From CAIYRG01 sp036273455 (GTDB lineage Bacteria > Pseudomonadota > Alphaproteobacteria > Micropepsales > Micropepsaceae), in assembly GCA_036273455.1 (NCBI GenBank), contig DASUHP010000135.1, positions 1-27,557 on the forward strand: DNA of 27,557 nucleotides, given 5' to 3'. The translations under genes were made by a program, and so were the position numbers. This document shows, piece after piece, positions 6,796 to 16,461 of this stretch. The notes under the pieces were generated by a model. The model did no database searches, was not told the DNA's origin, and was given only the letters and a program-made list of their open reading frames with translations. Position 1 is the first letter of the stretch; the number at the start of each line of letters is the position of its first letter.

Positions 6796-8445
6796 CTAGA
6801 CTTCGACCAGCTGGACGCGAACCACAGGTTTCTTGCCCCAGATTTCGTTTGCGGCCCGGCGTACCGCGATGCGCACATCTTCTTCCAGATCGTCCCGGAT
6901 TTTGTCGCCAGTTACCCGGAACACGGCCTCGCGCATCGCTTCCTCGACCGCCGGCGGTATTCCTTCCATATAGAAAACCGGGTCGGCTGCCAATCGCCCC
7001 TTCCGGTTCAACACAAGCGTGATCGCTGCAAAACCGGCAAAGGACAGCGAGCGCCGCTCACGCGCATGACCGTCTTCCTCATGCACCAGCATGCGCCCAT
7101 CGAGATGCAACCGGCCGAACGGCGTCTCGTCGATGATTTCCGGCTCACCAGGCGACAACCGGATCATCTGCCCATTCGTCGCCACGATTGCTCTCGGCAC
7201 CTGCAGCTCTCGGGCAAAGCGCGCATGTTCCGTCAAATGGCGCAATTCCCCATGGACCGGAATACTGATTTTCGGTTTGATCCACGAATACATCGCAGCA
7301 AGTTCGTTGCGCGCCGGATGACCCGATACATGAACGAAGTGGTCGCGTTCGGTAAGAACCGTGACCCCCTTTGCCGCCAACCGGTTCTGAAGCGCGAAAA
7401 TCTCCAGATCATTACCGGGAATGATACGGGACGAGAAAATAACCGTGTCACCCTCGCTTAAGGAAACGTTGGGGTGCTCGCCGGCGGCAATCCGCGCCAA
7501 TGCGGCGCGGGACTCACCCTGACTGCCGGTGCAAAGATAAAGCACGTGATCCCCCGGAATCTCCGTCGCGTCTTGCTCGTCTACAACCCTCGGGAAATTG
7601 CGCAAATATCCGGTCTCGCGCGCGCAATCGACCATGTGCCGCATCGAGCGTCCGACCAGCACCACTTCGCGATGCGCGGCACGCGCCGCATCGGCAATCG
7701 ATTCCAAACGCGCGACGTTGGACGCGAAGGCCGTCACCGCAACTTTGCCCTTGAGCGATCCAATCAGGCGAACGAGCGCGCGTTTCACCTCGGCTTCCGA
7801 ACCGGATTCTCCGCTCACCAGCGCATTGGTGGAGTCGCACACCATCGCGAGGACGCCCTCCTCGCCGAGTCTGCGCAGCCGCGAATCGTCCGTGACTCTG
7901 CCGAGCAGCGGGTCGGGGTCGATTTTCCAATCGCCGGTGTGCACCACCGTACCGGCCGGCGTACGAATGGCCAGACAATTTGGTTCCGGGATCGAATGCG
8001 TGATACTGACGAATTCGATGTCAAACGGCCCGAGCCTGATCCGGCCGCCAAGCGGTACAGGCGTGATCCGCACGCGATGTTCAAGCCCCGCTTCTTCGAG
8101 CTTGTGCTGGACCAGCTTCACCGTGAACGGCGTGGCAAACACCGGACAACGCAATTTCGGCCAGAGATGTGCAACCGCGCCAATGTGATCCTCATGCCCA
8201 TGGGTAAGGACAATGCCAAGCACGTCATCCCTGATCTCTTCCAGGAAGCGCGTATCGGGCATGATCAAATCGACTCCGGGCGTCGACGTCTCCCGGCCGA
8301 ACAGCACGCCGCAATCGACGACAATCCACGCCCGTTCCTCCGGCGGGCCATAGCCGTAGCAGTTGAAGTTCATGCCGATCTCACCGGCTCCGCCCAGAGG
8401 CAGAAACACGAGTTCGGCTGTGCCGTTGCTGATGCGTTGCTCCAT
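6796..8445 (-). CDS. rnj: Ribonuclease J
   Basis: This 549-residue metallo-beta-lactamase/beta-CASP nuclease takes part in mRNA decay and in 5' maturation of RNA, with 5'-to-3' exonuclease and endonuclease activity in the family. The metal-binding motif is THGHEDH at 81-87 (His82, His84, Asp86, His87). A later conserved Asp lies in HTGDWKIDP, the RMMBL histidine block is SGHPARNELAAMYSW, and IPVHGE follows. The order lactamase domain, beta-CASP insertion, RMMBL and C-terminal domain is complete and of normal length. It lies 27 bases after coaX on the same strand, a usual alphaproteobacterial arrangement. The start has only a weak AGG-type ribosome site. Confidence 0.95.
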   Translation of the reverse strand: MEQRISNGTAELVFLPLGGAGEIGMNFNCYGYGPPEERAWIVVDCGVLFGRETSTPGVDLIMPDTRFLEEIRDDVLGIVLTHGHEDHIGAVAHLWPKLRCPVFATPFTVKLVQHKLEEAGLEHRVRITPVPLGGRIRLGPFDIEFVSITHSIPEPNCLAIRTPAGTVVHTGDWKIDPDPLLGRVTDDSRLRRLGEEGVLAMVCDSTNALVSGESGSEAEVKRALVRLIGSLKGKVAVTAFASNVARLESIADAARAAHREVVLVGRSMRHMVDCARETGYLRNFPRVVDEQDATEIPGDHVLYLCTGSQGESRAALARIAAGEHPNVSLSEGDTVIFSSRIIPGNDLEIFALQNRLAAKGVTVLTERDHFVHVSGHPARNELAAMYSWIKPKISIPVHGELRHLTEHARFARELQVPRAIVATNGQMIRLSPGEPEIIDETPFGRLHLDGRMLVHEEDGHARERRSLSFAGFAAITLVLNRKGRLAADPVFYMEGIPPAVEEAMREAVFRVTGDKIRDDLEEDVRIAVRRAANEIWGKKPVVRVQLVEV

Positions 8446-8472
8446 GAAGATTAAACGCCTGAAGCCGCGCGA

Positions 8473-9273
8473 TTACGCCGGATTGCGCGTCGATCTGACT
8501 TTTTTGCCGGCATTGCGCGCATGAATCAGCATCAGTCCCTTGATCGTCAGATCGTCGTCGACCTGCTCGATCGCCGGGATATCCCGTCCGAACAGATGGG
8601 CCAGTCCTCCGGTGGCGATCACCTTCATTGGTTCTCCATGTTCGGCGCGGATACGGGAAACCAGTCCCTCGATCAATCCGACATAACCCCAGTAGAGGCC
8701 GGATTGCATGGCCGGAACCGTATCCTTGCCTATCACAGCCTGTGCGCGATGAATCGCGACCCGCGGAAGCAGTGCGGCCGCACGATGCAGCACTTCGGCC
8801 GACAGATTCACCCCGGGCGCAATCACGCCACCTTCATAATTCCCGGCGGCGCTGACCACGTCAAAATTGGTCGCCGTGCCAAAATCCACGACGACGCACG
8901 CACCAGAGTAGATGACATGCGCAGCAACGGCATTGGCGATACGATCTGCACCCACCGCATTCGGCCGGTCGGTTTTGACGCCGATCCCAGGATCGATATC
9001 CGGATCCCCGATGATCAGCGGTTCGCATTTGAGATATTCCCGGCATAGCCGGCGCAGATCGAACAACACCGCCGGAACCACTGTACCGATCACGGCAGCC
9101 GTGAGCTGGCGAAAGTCGAGGTTGTGCAGCTTCAACAATTGAGCCAGCCAAACGGCATATTCGTCGGAGGTGCGCCCCGCACTGGTCGCCAGCCGCCATT
9201 TGTTGCGGATGGTCTCGCCTTCGCAAACGGCGAAAACGATATTGGTGTTACCTGCGTCTATCGCGAGCAGCAT
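8473..9273 (-). CDS. coaX: Type III pantothenate kinase
   Basis: This 266-residue kinase phosphorylates pantothenate in the first step of coenzyme A synthesis. The phosphate-binding start LLAIDAGNTN (Asp6) is diagnostic of the ASKHA-fold CoaX family. VVDFGTATNFDVV, APGVNLSAEVLHRAAALLP and ATGGLAHLF are further family blocks. In other CoaX proteins the second motif usually reads DFGTATTFD, so the Thr-to-Asn change is a small oddity. The frame runs 25 codons further upstream into birA, but the ATG at 9273 gives the exact family start. It follows the birA stop with one base between them (TGATATG), which suggests translational coupling. Confidence 0.95.
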   Translation of the reverse strand: MLLAIDAGNTNIVFAVCEGETIRNKWRLATSAGRTSDEYAVWLAQLLKLHNLDFRQLTAAVIGTVVPAVLFDLRRLCREYLKCEPLIIGDPDIDPGIGVKTDRPNAVGADRIANAVAAHVIYSGACVVVDFGTATNFDVVSAAGNYEGGVIAPGVNLSAEVLHRAAALLPRVAIHRAQAVIGKDTVPAMQSGLYWGYVGLIEGLVSRIRAEHGEPMKVIATGGLAHLFGRDIPAIEQVDDDLTIKGLMLIHARNAGKKVRSTRNPA

Positions 9274-9274
9274 A

Positions 9275-10003
9275 TCAGCACCCGTAGAACACATCCGCGG
9301 CCGTAATGCGATGGGATGCGCCCCTTTCATCCCGCAGCAGCAATGCACCGTCCCGGTCGATATCCTCGAAGATTCCTTCGTAGCGGCGCTGTGCAGTCAC
9401 TGCACGGATTGCGCCCCCTACCCCACCCGCGCGCGCCATCCAGGCATCGCGAATGGGGCCAAAACCGTCGCGCCGCCAGACCGACATCCAATCGAGCATC
9501 CGCCAGGCGAGACGGGTGAGGACCTCGACCGCGTCCGGCGTGGAACCTGTCATGTCGGCAATTGAAATGGCGTTAACTCCGTCCGGACAGTGGGCAAGAT
9601 CAATTCCGATGCCGACGGCAATTACGCGATCGGAAACATGTTCGACAAGTATTCCAGCGGCCTTGCGGCCGGAAATCAGCACATCATTGGGCCATTTCAG
9701 CTTCACCGATTCACCGCGCAGATGCTCTGCAATGACATCGGCTACAGAAATCCCGGCGACAAATCCCGCTTGCGCCGAATGCGATGGCGCGGCTTCGACC
9801 AATAAACTCGCAAACAGATTCCCCTGCTCCGACACCCACGCGCGGCCTTGCCGGCCGCGCCCGGCCGTTTGTTGCACCGCGACTATCCAGAGCGGCCCCT
9901 GCTCGCCCGCTCGCGCCAGGCGCCGTGCCTCTTCATTGGTGGAATCCAGCATTTCATATCGGCGCAACCCAACCGACTCCGGCCACGCCGAATTCGCTGT
10001 CAC
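9275..10003 (-). CDS. birA: Biotin--[acetyl-CoA-carboxylase] ligase, single-domain form
   Basis: This 242-residue enzyme activates biotin with ATP and attaches it to the carboxyl-carrier protein. The biotinyl-AMP loop GRGRQGR is at 48-54, KWPND at 103-107, and the catalytic-type lysine is Lys114 in GRKAAGI. It lacks the N-terminal helix-turn-helix of E. coli BirA, so it should be a ligase only and not a repressor. The GTG start at 10003 overlaps the nuoN stop in a GTGA quartet, so it is most likely translated by coupling to the end of the nuo operon. A downstream location behind nuoN is usual in Alphaproteobacteria. Confidence 0.95.
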   Translation of the reverse strand: MTANSAWPESVGLRRYEMLDSTNEEARRLARAGEQGPLWIVAVQQTAGRGRQGRAWVSEQGNLFASLLVEAAPSHSAQAGFVAGISVADVIAEHLRGESVKLKWPNDVLISGRKAAGILVEHVSDRVIAVGIGIDLAHCPDGVNAISIADMTGSTPDAVEVLTRLAWRMLDWMSVWRRDGFGPIRDAWMARAGGVGGAIRAVTAQRRYEGIFEDIDRDGALLLRDERGASHRITAADVFYGC

Positions 10004-11439
10004 GGGAAGAGCGACTGCGCGGCGGCCGTTGCGCTCTGCACCAGCGGCGCGGCACCCAGGACAAAGAACAAGGTGAATATTCCCGAGGCGGTGATGACCG
10101 ACGCGACCGGCCAGCCCATTGTGGAATCGAAACTCGGCGCCGGCTCGTCCATGTACATGATCTTGACGATGCGCAAGTAATAATAGGCGCCGATCACGCT
10201 GGTGACGACCCCGATCACCGCCAGCGAGTAAAGCCCGGCATTCACCGCCGCCAGGAATACGTAAAATTTGGCAAAGAAACCGGCCAGCGGGGGAATACCG
10301 GCAAGGCTGAACATCAGCATCGCAAAGACAAAGGCAAAGCCGGGACTGGTCTGCGCGAGTCCTGCGAGATCGGGAATATTCTCAACCATATGGCCGCTGC
10401 GGCGCATCGCCAGAATGCAGGCGAATGTCCCAAGCGTCGTGACGAGATAGATCGCGAGATAGACCAGAACGCCTTCAACGCCCTGCACTGTTCCCGCCAC
10501 CAGCCCGATCAGGATGTAGCCCATATTCGAGATCGAACTGTATGCCATCAAGCGTTTGATATTCAGCTGCCCAATGGCGGCAAAGGCCCCGAGCGCCATC
10601 GACAGGACCGACACCAGATAAATCACCTCGCGCCATTGCTCGACCGCCCCCGGAAAGGGCGAAATCATCGCGCGGATGAACAGCGCCATGGCCGCGATCT
10701 TCGGTGACGCCGAGAAGAATGCGGTGATCGGCGTCGGCGCGCCCTCATAGACATCGGGCGTCCACATGTGGAACGGCACTGCCGAGACCTTGAACGCAAG
10801 CCCGGAAATCAGGAACACCAGCCCGAAAATGAGGCCAATCGTTATGTTCCCCGTGTGCACCAACGCGGCCACTTTCGTGAAGGTCAGTGTGCCGGCGAAG
10901 CCGTAGATCAGCGAAATGCCATAAAGCATCATCCCCGACGACAAAGCGCCGAGGATAAAATATTTCAGCCCAGATTCCGTCGAGCGGAGATTGTCGCGGT
11001 CGAACGCGGCAAGCACGTAAAGCGCAAGGCTCTGCAGTTCCAGTCCGAGATAGAGAACGATGAAATCGCCGGCCGACGCCATCAGCATCATGCCAAGCAC
11101 GGAAAAAACCACGAGCACCGAGAATTCAAATTGCAGCAGATTCTGCCGTTCGAAATAGCTCTCGCCCATGAACAACACGATCACGGCACCGAGAATCGCG
11201 AGTATCTTCACGAATTCCGCAAACGGATCGGCAATGAATGCGCCGCCAAATGCGACCGCGTGCGGATGCAGAAAGCCGAGAACAGCGGCTGTCGCGATCA
11301 ACAGCGCAATCGCCGCGGCATTGGCAACGCGCTGCCAGGCGGCGCCCGCGTAAACGCCAAACATCATCAGCACCATCGCGCCGAGAGCCAGAACAAACTC
11401 CGGAACCAGCGCGTGCAAGTCGGGTGAAATGGCACTCAC
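10000..11439 (-). CDS. nuoN: NADH-quinone oxidoreductase subunit N
   Basis: This 479-residue antiporter-like membrane subunit of complex I has about 14 transmembrane segments and takes part in proton pumping. LYLGLELQSLALYVLAAF carries the conserved TM5-type glutamate, and the block with FKVSAVPFHMWTPDVYEGAP carries the central lysine region. The frame is open for 98 more codons upstream (to 11733), but those codons lie antisense-free inside nuoM in another frame and encode no membrane segments. The GTG at 11439 overlaps the nuoM stop in GTGA and begins the family-like VSAISPDLHALVPEFVLALG. It is the last complex I gene. Confidence 0.95.
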   Translation of the reverse strand: MSAISPDLHALVPEFVLALGAMVLMMFGVYAGAAWQRVANAAAIALLIATAAVLGFLHPHAVAFGGAFIADPFAEFVKILAILGAVIVLFMGESYFERQNLLQFEFSVLVVFSVLGMMLMASAGDFIVLYLGLELQSLALYVLAAFDRDNLRSTESGLKYFILGALSSGMMLYGISLIYGFAGTLTFTKVAALVHTGNITIGLIFGLVFLISGLAFKVSAVPFHMWTPDVYEGAPTPITAFFSASPKIAAMALFIRAMISPFPGAVEQWREVIYLVSVLSMALGAFAAIGQLNIKRLMAYSSISNMGYILIGLVAGTVQGVEGVLVYLAIYLVTTLGTFACILAMRRSGHMVENIPDLAGLAQTSPGFAFVFAMLMFSLAGIPPLAGFFAKFYVFLAAVNAGLYSLAVIGVVTSVIGAYYYLRIVKIMYMDEPAPSFDSTMGWPVASVITASGIFTLFFVLGAAPLVQSATAAAQSLFP

Positions 11440-12968
11440 GGAGCGGCTCCCGCGAAACGCAACGCTGTCTGCGCGGCGGCAACGCCCGAATGATGCAGGT
11501 CGACAAGATGCGCGACTGAGGCATGCGTCACATTGAATACCGGCGTGGGATAAAAACCGAAAAAGATCACCAGAATGGCGAGCGGCGCCAGTATCAACAC
11601 CTCCCGCGGTCCAAGATCGGCGATCGCCTTTAATGTCGCCTTGTCGAGGATGCCAAAAATAATCCGCCGATAGAGCCAAAGCGCATAGGCCGCCGAAAGG
11701 ATGATGCCGGTCGTGCCCAGAATCGCGAGCCACGCATTGGTGCGGAACGCCGCAAGAAGGGACAGGAATTCCCCGACAAATCCGCTGGTGCCGGGAAGTC
11801 CGACATTGGCCAGGGTGAACACCATGAAAAACGCGGCGTAGAGCGGCATGTTATTGACCAACCCGCCATACGCAGAGATCAGCCGCGTGTGCATGCGGTC
11901 GTAAACGACGCCGACGCAAAGGAACAGCGCACCCGATACCAGTCCGTGGCTGAGCATCTGGAAGATGCTGCCGTCGATTCCTTCGGCGCTGAATGTGAAA
12001 GCGCCCAGCGTCACCAGCCCCATATGCGCCACCGAGGAATAGGCGATCAGTTTCTTCATATCCTCCTGCGCCAACGCCACCAGCGAGGTGTAAATAATCG
12101 CGATCAGCGACAGGGCGAACATCAACGGCGCAAACCGTTCGCTTGCCAGCGGAAACATCGGCAGCGAGAAACGCAGGAATCCGTAGCCACCCATCTTCAG
12201 CAATATCGCGGCGAGAATGACCGATCCGGCCGTTGGCGCCTCGACATGCGCATCCGGCAGCCAGGTGTGCACCGGCCACATTGGAAGCTTGACCGCAAAG
12301 GACGCAAGAAATGCGAACCACAGCCAGGGCTGCATCGCGGCCGGAATCGGATGACTGCCGTCCAGCAGCAAGGCAATGTCCGTCGTTCCGGTCTGCCAAT
12401 AGATCGCCATGATGGCGAGCAGCATCAGAACCGAACCGAGCAATGTGTAGAGAAAGAATTTGAACGTCGCATAGACCCGCCGCGGACCGCCCCACACGCC
12501 GATGATCAGGAACATCGGAATCAGGCCGCCTTCGAAGAAGACGTAAAAGACGACCAGATCGAGCGCGCAAAACACGCCGATCATCAGCATCTCGAGCAGC
12601 AGGAACGACACAATATATTCGCGCAGCCGGCTGTGAACCGCTTCGCTGGCGAGAATGCTGACCGGCGTCAGGAAGGCAGTCAGGACGACGAACAGAATCG
12701 ATATTCCGTCAACACCCATTTTGTAGCCGATCCCGCCCCCAAGCCAGGCGGAAGTCTCGACAAACTGGAAGTCGGACGTGCCGGTGTTGAAATTCGCCCA
12801 TAACAGGAGCGACAGAACGAAATCGACGCCCGAAAAGACCAGGGCGACCATACGCATCTGCCGATAGGACTTCTCGTCTGAGCCCGGGATAAGCATCACA
12901 GCCAGCGCGCCCAGCGCCGGAAGGAAGGTGATGATCGAAAGGATCGGCCAGCCGTGGAGATCCATCAC
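11436..12968 (-). CDS. nuoM: NADH-quinone oxidoreductase subunit M
   Basis: This is a 510-residue antiporter-like proton-pumping subunit. VFYVFFEGGLIPMFLIIGVW contains the conserved TM5 glutamate (about Glu146), and the stretch from FAVKLPMWPVHTWLPDAHVE carries the conserved lysine and histidines. Two adjacent start codons are possible: GTG at 12968, which overlaps the nuoL stop by 4 bases, and ATG at 12965, which overlaps it by 1. The difference is a single residue, so the protein is essentially unaffected. About 14 transmembrane segments are visible and the length is normal. Confidence 0.96.
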   Translation of the reverse strand: MMDLHGWPILSIITFLPALGALAVMLIPGSDEKSYRQMRMVALVFSGVDFVLSLLLWANFNTGTSDFQFVETSAWLGGGIGYKMGVDGISILFVVLTAFLTPVSILASEAVHSRLREYIVSFLLLEMLMIGVFCALDLVVFYVFFEGGLIPMFLIIGVWGGPRRVYATFKFFLYTLLGSVLMLLAIMAIYWQTGTTDIALLLDGSHPIPAAMQPWLWFAFLASFAVKLPMWPVHTWLPDAHVEAPTAGSVILAAILLKMGGYGFLRFSLPMFPLASERFAPLMFALSLIAIIYTSLVALAQEDMKKLIAYSSVAHMGLVTLGAFTFSAEGIDGSIFQMLSHGLVSGALFLCVGVVYDRMHTRLISAYGGLVNNMPLYAAFFMVFTLANVGLPGTSGFVGEFLSLLAAFRTNAWLAILGTTGIILSAAYALWLYRRIIFGILDKATLKAIADLGPREVLILAPLAILVIFFGFYPTPVFNVTHASVAHLVDLHHSGVAAAQTALRFAGAAP

Positions 12969-14995
12969 GCCTTGCCCGTCGAAAACAGGAACCAGGTGAT
13001 GAACACGGCAACGCCCGCTACGATCGCAAACGCGTAATGATAGACGTAGCCGGATTGCAGCCGCACGGCCGCCCAGGTGCCATTCAGGACTCGCGCGGAA
13101 ACTCCGTCCGGACCGAGACCGTCGATGATCAGACCGTCGCCGACCTTCCAGAGGAAATAGGCAATGCGTTTGGCCGGACGCACCAGAGCGAAATCATACA
13201 ACTCGTCGAAATACCATTTGTGGTACAGGAATTCGTACAACATGCCTTTGCGGGCGGCCATTGCCGGCGGCAACTCGGGATGCAGCACGTAGTAATACCA
13301 CGCAATTGCAAAACCGATGATCGTCAGCACCAGCGGTGCAACCTCGACCTGCCATGGCAATTCACCGGCGGCGAGACCCGGCCGGCCACTGACCGCAGCA
13401 ATCGTGTTATGCCAGAAGCCGTTCGCCCCTGGTCCGACGAAGGAACTTTGGAACAATCCGCCGGCAATCAATGCGCCGGCGGCCAGCACAAACAACGGCG
13501 CCAGCAGCGTCCAGGCCGGTTCGTGAACCGACTCGAAGTTGATCGCCTGGCCATGTTCATGCCCGGACATGGGCTCGTCATGCGCATGCGCCGCGGCGTC
13601 CGCATGCGGAAGTTCCGCCTGCTGCGCGCCGCGATAAGGCCCATGGAACGTCATCAGAAACTGCCGCCATGAATAGAACGAAGTCATGCCGGCAGAGACC
13701 AGCGTCAGGATGAAGGCGTAAGTCCCGATACCGGTGCCGGACTGATAGGTCGCGTTGATGATGCCATCCTTGGAATAAAATCCCGAGGTCCCGATGGCGA
13801 TGAACGGAATGCCGATTCCAGTGAGGGCCAGATTGCCGATCAGCATCATGGTCCAGGTCACCGGAATGCGCCGAGCCAGCCCACCCATTTTGCGCATGTC
13901 CTGTTCGTGATGCATCGCGGTGATCACCGCGCCGGCACTGAGGAACAGAAGCGCCTTGAAAAAGGCATGGGTGAACAGATGGAACATCGCCGCGCCATAA
14001 GCCGAGACACCCGCGGCCGCGAACATGTAGCCCAGCTGCGAACAGGTCGAATAGGCAATCACGCGCTTGATGTCGTTCTGGAACAGGCCGACAGACGCGG
14101 CAAAAAACGCGGTTGTCGCGCCGATGAAGGTCACAACCGCGAGTGCCGTTGGCGATAGCTGGAACAGCGGCGAACAGCGGCAGACGAGAAAAACTCCGGC
14201 CGTCACCATGGTCGCAGCATGAATCAGCGCCGAGACCGGCGTCGGCCCTTCCATCGCATCGGGCAGCCAGGTATGGAGCCCCAATTGCGCGGATTTTCCC
14301 ATCGCGCCGATGAACAGAAGAATGCACAGCGCCGTCAGAACATCGACGGAATAACCGGCAAATGTGAAAGTGTGACCGGCAAACATTGGGGCCATGGCGA
14401 AGACGCGATCGAAATCCAGCGTCCCGAAAATGAAAAACACGCCGAACACACCGAGGGCGAAGCCGAAATCGCCGACACGGTTGACGATGAACGCCTTAAT
14501 GGCTGCAGCATTCGCCGACGGCCGCGTGTACCAGAAGCCGATCAGCAGATAGGACGCGAGGCCCACCCCTTCCCAGCCGAAAAATAGTTGCAGGAAGTTG
14601 TTCGCCGTCACCAGCATCAGCATCGCAAAGGTGAACAGCGACAGATATGAGAAGAACCGCGGCCGGCTCGTGTCATCATGCATGTAGCCGATGGAATAGA
14701 AGTGCACGAGCGACGAAACGCCGGTGACAACGACCAGCATCACTGCGGTGAGGCTGTCGACGCGCAGCGTCCAATCCACTGAAAGCGCGCCCGACGTAAT
14801 CCACGGCACGAGCCGGACAATTCCGCCGTGGCCGAGGTAACACACGTCGTAAAACGCGTAACAGGACAGCCCCGCGGAAATGAACAGGAAAGCCGTCGTG
14901 ATGATTTCGGATGGCCGCGCGCCGATCACGCGGCCAAACAGGCCCGCGATGAGAGAGCCAATGATCGGCAGGAAGACGATGGCCGCATACAACAT
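12965..14995 (-). CDS. nuoL: NADH-quinone oxidoreductase subunit L
   Basis: This 676-residue subunit is the largest antiporter-like one, at the distal end of the membrane arm. It has the usual transmembrane bundle plus the C-terminal extension that runs as a lateral helix along the arm. LFFGWEGVGLASYLLIGFW holds the TM5 glutamate, and HTWLPDAMEGPTPVSALIH the conserved TM8 region. A histidine-rich hydrophilic loop near residues 460-483 separates the core from the last segments; similar His/Asp-rich loops are known in other alphaproteobacterial NuoL proteins. It starts 7 bases after nuoK. Confidence 0.97.
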   Translation of the reverse strand: MLYAAIVFLPIIGSLIAGLFGRVIGARPSEIITTAFLFISAGLSCYAFYDVCYLGHGGIVRLVPWITSGALSVDWTLRVDSLTAVMLVVVTGVSSLVHFYSIGYMHDDTSRPRFFSYLSLFTFAMLMLVTANNFLQLFFGWEGVGLASYLLIGFWYTRPSANAAAIKAFIVNRVGDFGFALGVFGVFFIFGTLDFDRVFAMAPMFAGHTFTFAGYSVDVLTALCILLFIGAMGKSAQLGLHTWLPDAMEGPTPVSALIHAATMVTAGVFLVCRCSPLFQLSPTALAVVTFIGATTAFFAASVGLFQNDIKRVIAYSTCSQLGYMFAAAGVSAYGAAMFHLFTHAFFKALLFLSAGAVITAMHHEQDMRKMGGLARRIPVTWTMMLIGNLALTGIGIPFIAIGTSGFYSKDGIINATYQSGTGIGTYAFILTLVSAGMTSFYSWRQFLMTFHGPYRGAQQAELPHADAAAHAHDEPMSGHEHGQAINFESVHEPAWTLLAPLFVLAAGALIAGGLFQSSFVGPGANGFWHNTIAAVSGRPGLAAGELPWQVEVAPLVLTIIGFAIAWYYYVLHPELPPAMAARKGMLYEFLYHKWYFDELYDFALVRPAKRIAYFLWKVGDGLIIDGLGPDGVSARVLNGTWAAVRLQSGYVYHYAFAIVAGVAVFITWFLFSTGKA

Positions 14996-15002
14996 CGCCG
15001 GC

Positions 15003-15311
15003 CTAACCCTTCATCATATTGATCTGATCCACTGCAATCGTGCCGCGATTGCGGAAATAGACCACGAGGATGGCAAGCCCGATCGCGGCTTCCGCAGCGG
15101 CGACGGTAAGCACGAACAGCGCAAATACCTGACCGGTCAGGTCGCCGAGAAAGACCGAGAAGGCGACAAAATTGATGTTGACCGAGAGCAGGATCAGCTC
15201 GATCGACATCAGGATGATGATCACGTTTTTGCGGTTGATGAAAATCCCGAAAACGCCGATCGTGAACAGCAGCGCCGCGACAATCAGATATTGCGTAAGA
15301 CCAACCGTCAT
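15003..15311 (-). CDS. nuoK: NADH-quinone oxidoreductase subunit K
   Basis: A 102-residue protein with three transmembrane helices, corresponding to mitochondrial ND4L. The two conserved membrane glutamates are visible as Glu38 (in MSIELILLSVN) and Glu74 (in AAAEAAIGLA), equivalent to the residues needed for proton translocation in E. coli NuoK. The start codon overlaps the nuoJ stop in ATGA, implying coupled translation. Confidence 0.97.
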   Translation of the reverse strand: MTVGLTQYLIVAALLFTIGVFGIFINRKNVIIILMSIELILLSVNINFVAFSVFLGDLTGQVFALFVLTVAAAEAAIGLAILVVYFRNRGTIAVDQINMMKG

Positions 15312-15910
15312 GACACCCCCTGCCCCGGCTTGACTTCAAGCATTTCGATCGACTCGGCAGGAACCCGGCTGACCTGACGCGCAATGGATTGGCGCTTCAC
15401 GCCCACGCGGTGACGCAAGGTCAGAACGATGGCCCCGATCATCGCCACCAAAAGAATCAAACCGGCCGTCTGAAAATAGAAAATGTAGTCGGTATAAAGA
15501 ACACGGCCGAGTGCTTCGGTATTGCTGACTCCCGGCGTGGTCGCCGTGGGTGGCCCCAGCGGGGTCGCGGTCGTCCACCCGAGATAGGCGAGAATCAGCT
15601 CAGTGACGATAACGAGCCCAATGATCGCGCCAATCGGCAGATATTGCATGAACCCGGCACGCAACTGTGCGAAGTCGATATCGAGCATCATCACGACGAA
15701 CAGGAACAGCACGGCCACCGCGCCGACATAGACGACCACAAGGATCCAGGCGAGAAACTCGGCGCCCAGCAAAATGAACAGGGCTGCCGCGTTGAGAAAC
15801 GCGAGAATCAGAAACAGGACCGAATGAACCGGATTGCGCGATGAAATGACCATCAACGCGGAAAATATGATCACCGCAGCAAATACGTAAAAGGCGATAG
15901 TCTGCAACAT
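15308..15910 (-). CDS. nuoJ: NADH-quinone oxidoreductase subunit J
   Basis: A 200-residue protein with five hydrophobic segments, equivalent to mitochondrial ND6. The family block is VVVYVGAVAVLFLFVVMML, whose helix forms the pi-bulge in TM3. The polar C-terminal tail (about residues 165-200) is somewhat extended. The ribosome site is weak (GAGA), and a 52-base gap separates it from nuoI, one of the longest gaps in the operon. Confidence 0.95.
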   Translation of the reverse strand: MLQTIAFYVFAAVIIFSALMVISSRNPVHSVLFLILAFLNAAALFILLGAEFLAWILVVVYVGAVAVLFLFVVMMLDIDFAQLRAGFMQYLPIGAIIGLVIVTELILAYLGWTTATPLGPPTATTPGVSNTEALGRVLYTDYIFYFQTAGLILLVAMIGAIVLTLRHRVGVKRQSIARQVSRVPAESIEMLEVKPGQGVS

Positions 15911-15962
15911 AGCGACGTTCTCGGTACCGGTCAGTCCGGCAGGATGGCGGGGTCGTAATCAG

Positions 15963-16451
15963 CTAACGGTAGGGCGCGTCGAGCTCCAGATTTTTGGCGA
16001 TTTCGACCTCCCAGCGGTCGCCGTTCGCCAGCAATCGGGACTTGTCGTAGAAAAGCTCCTCACGCGTTTCAGTGGAAAAATCCATATTCGGGCCTTCGAC
16101 GATGGCATCCACCGGACATGCCTCCTGGCACAAGCCGCAATAGATGCATTTCGTCATGTCGATGTCGTAGCGCGTGGCACGGCGGCTGCCATCGTCGCGC
16201 GGCTCGGCCTCGATAATGATGCATTGTGCCGGACAAATTGCTTCGCAGAGTTTGCAGGCAATGCAGCGTTCCTCTCCGGACGGATAACGCCGCAGCACAT
16301 GCTCACCGCGAAAGCGCGGCGAGAGCGGTCCACGCTCAAACGGAAAATTCAGCGTCTTCTTGGGGGCAAAGAAATATTTCAGTCCGACTGCGAAGCCGAC
16401 AATAATGTCCCAGAGGAAAATCGTGCGCGCCGAACGGTCAAGCCAGGCCAT
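15963..16451 (-). CDS. nuoI: NADH-quinone oxidoreductase subunit I
   Basis: This 162-residue peripheral-arm subunit carries two [4Fe-4S] clusters (N6a and N6b). The two ferredoxin motifs are complete: Cys63/66/69/73 with CIACKLCEAICP, and Cys102/105/108/112 with CIYCGLCQEACP. The frame continues 32 codons upstream into nuoH, but the ATG at 16451 gives the standard alphaproteobacterial start (MAWLDRSART) and is preceded by AAGGG. It starts 10 bases after nuoH. Confidence 0.97.
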   Translation of the reverse strand: MAWLDRSARTIFLWDIIVGFAVGLKYFFAPKKTLNFPFERGPLSPRFRGEHVLRRYPSGEERCIACKLCEAICPAQCIIIEAEPRDDGSRRATRYDIDMTKCIYCGLCQEACPVDAIVEGPNMDFSTETREELFYDKSRLLANGDRWEVEIAKNLELDAPYR

Positions 16452-16461
16452 GGTTACCCTT

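Noticed and set aside
7474..8454. A 326-codon plus-strand frame opposite rnj
   Set aside because: It is an antisense shadow; RNase J motifs on the minus strand are decisive.
9784..10707. A 307-codon plus-strand frame opposite birA and nuoN
   Set aside because: It has hydrophilic, arginine/histidine-rich composition typical of antisense membrane-protein genes, with no recognisable domain.
11440..11733. A 98-codon upstream extension of the nuoN frame into nuoM
   Set aside because: It has no membrane segments or family similarity. GTG at 11439 gives the normal start and a GTGA overlap.
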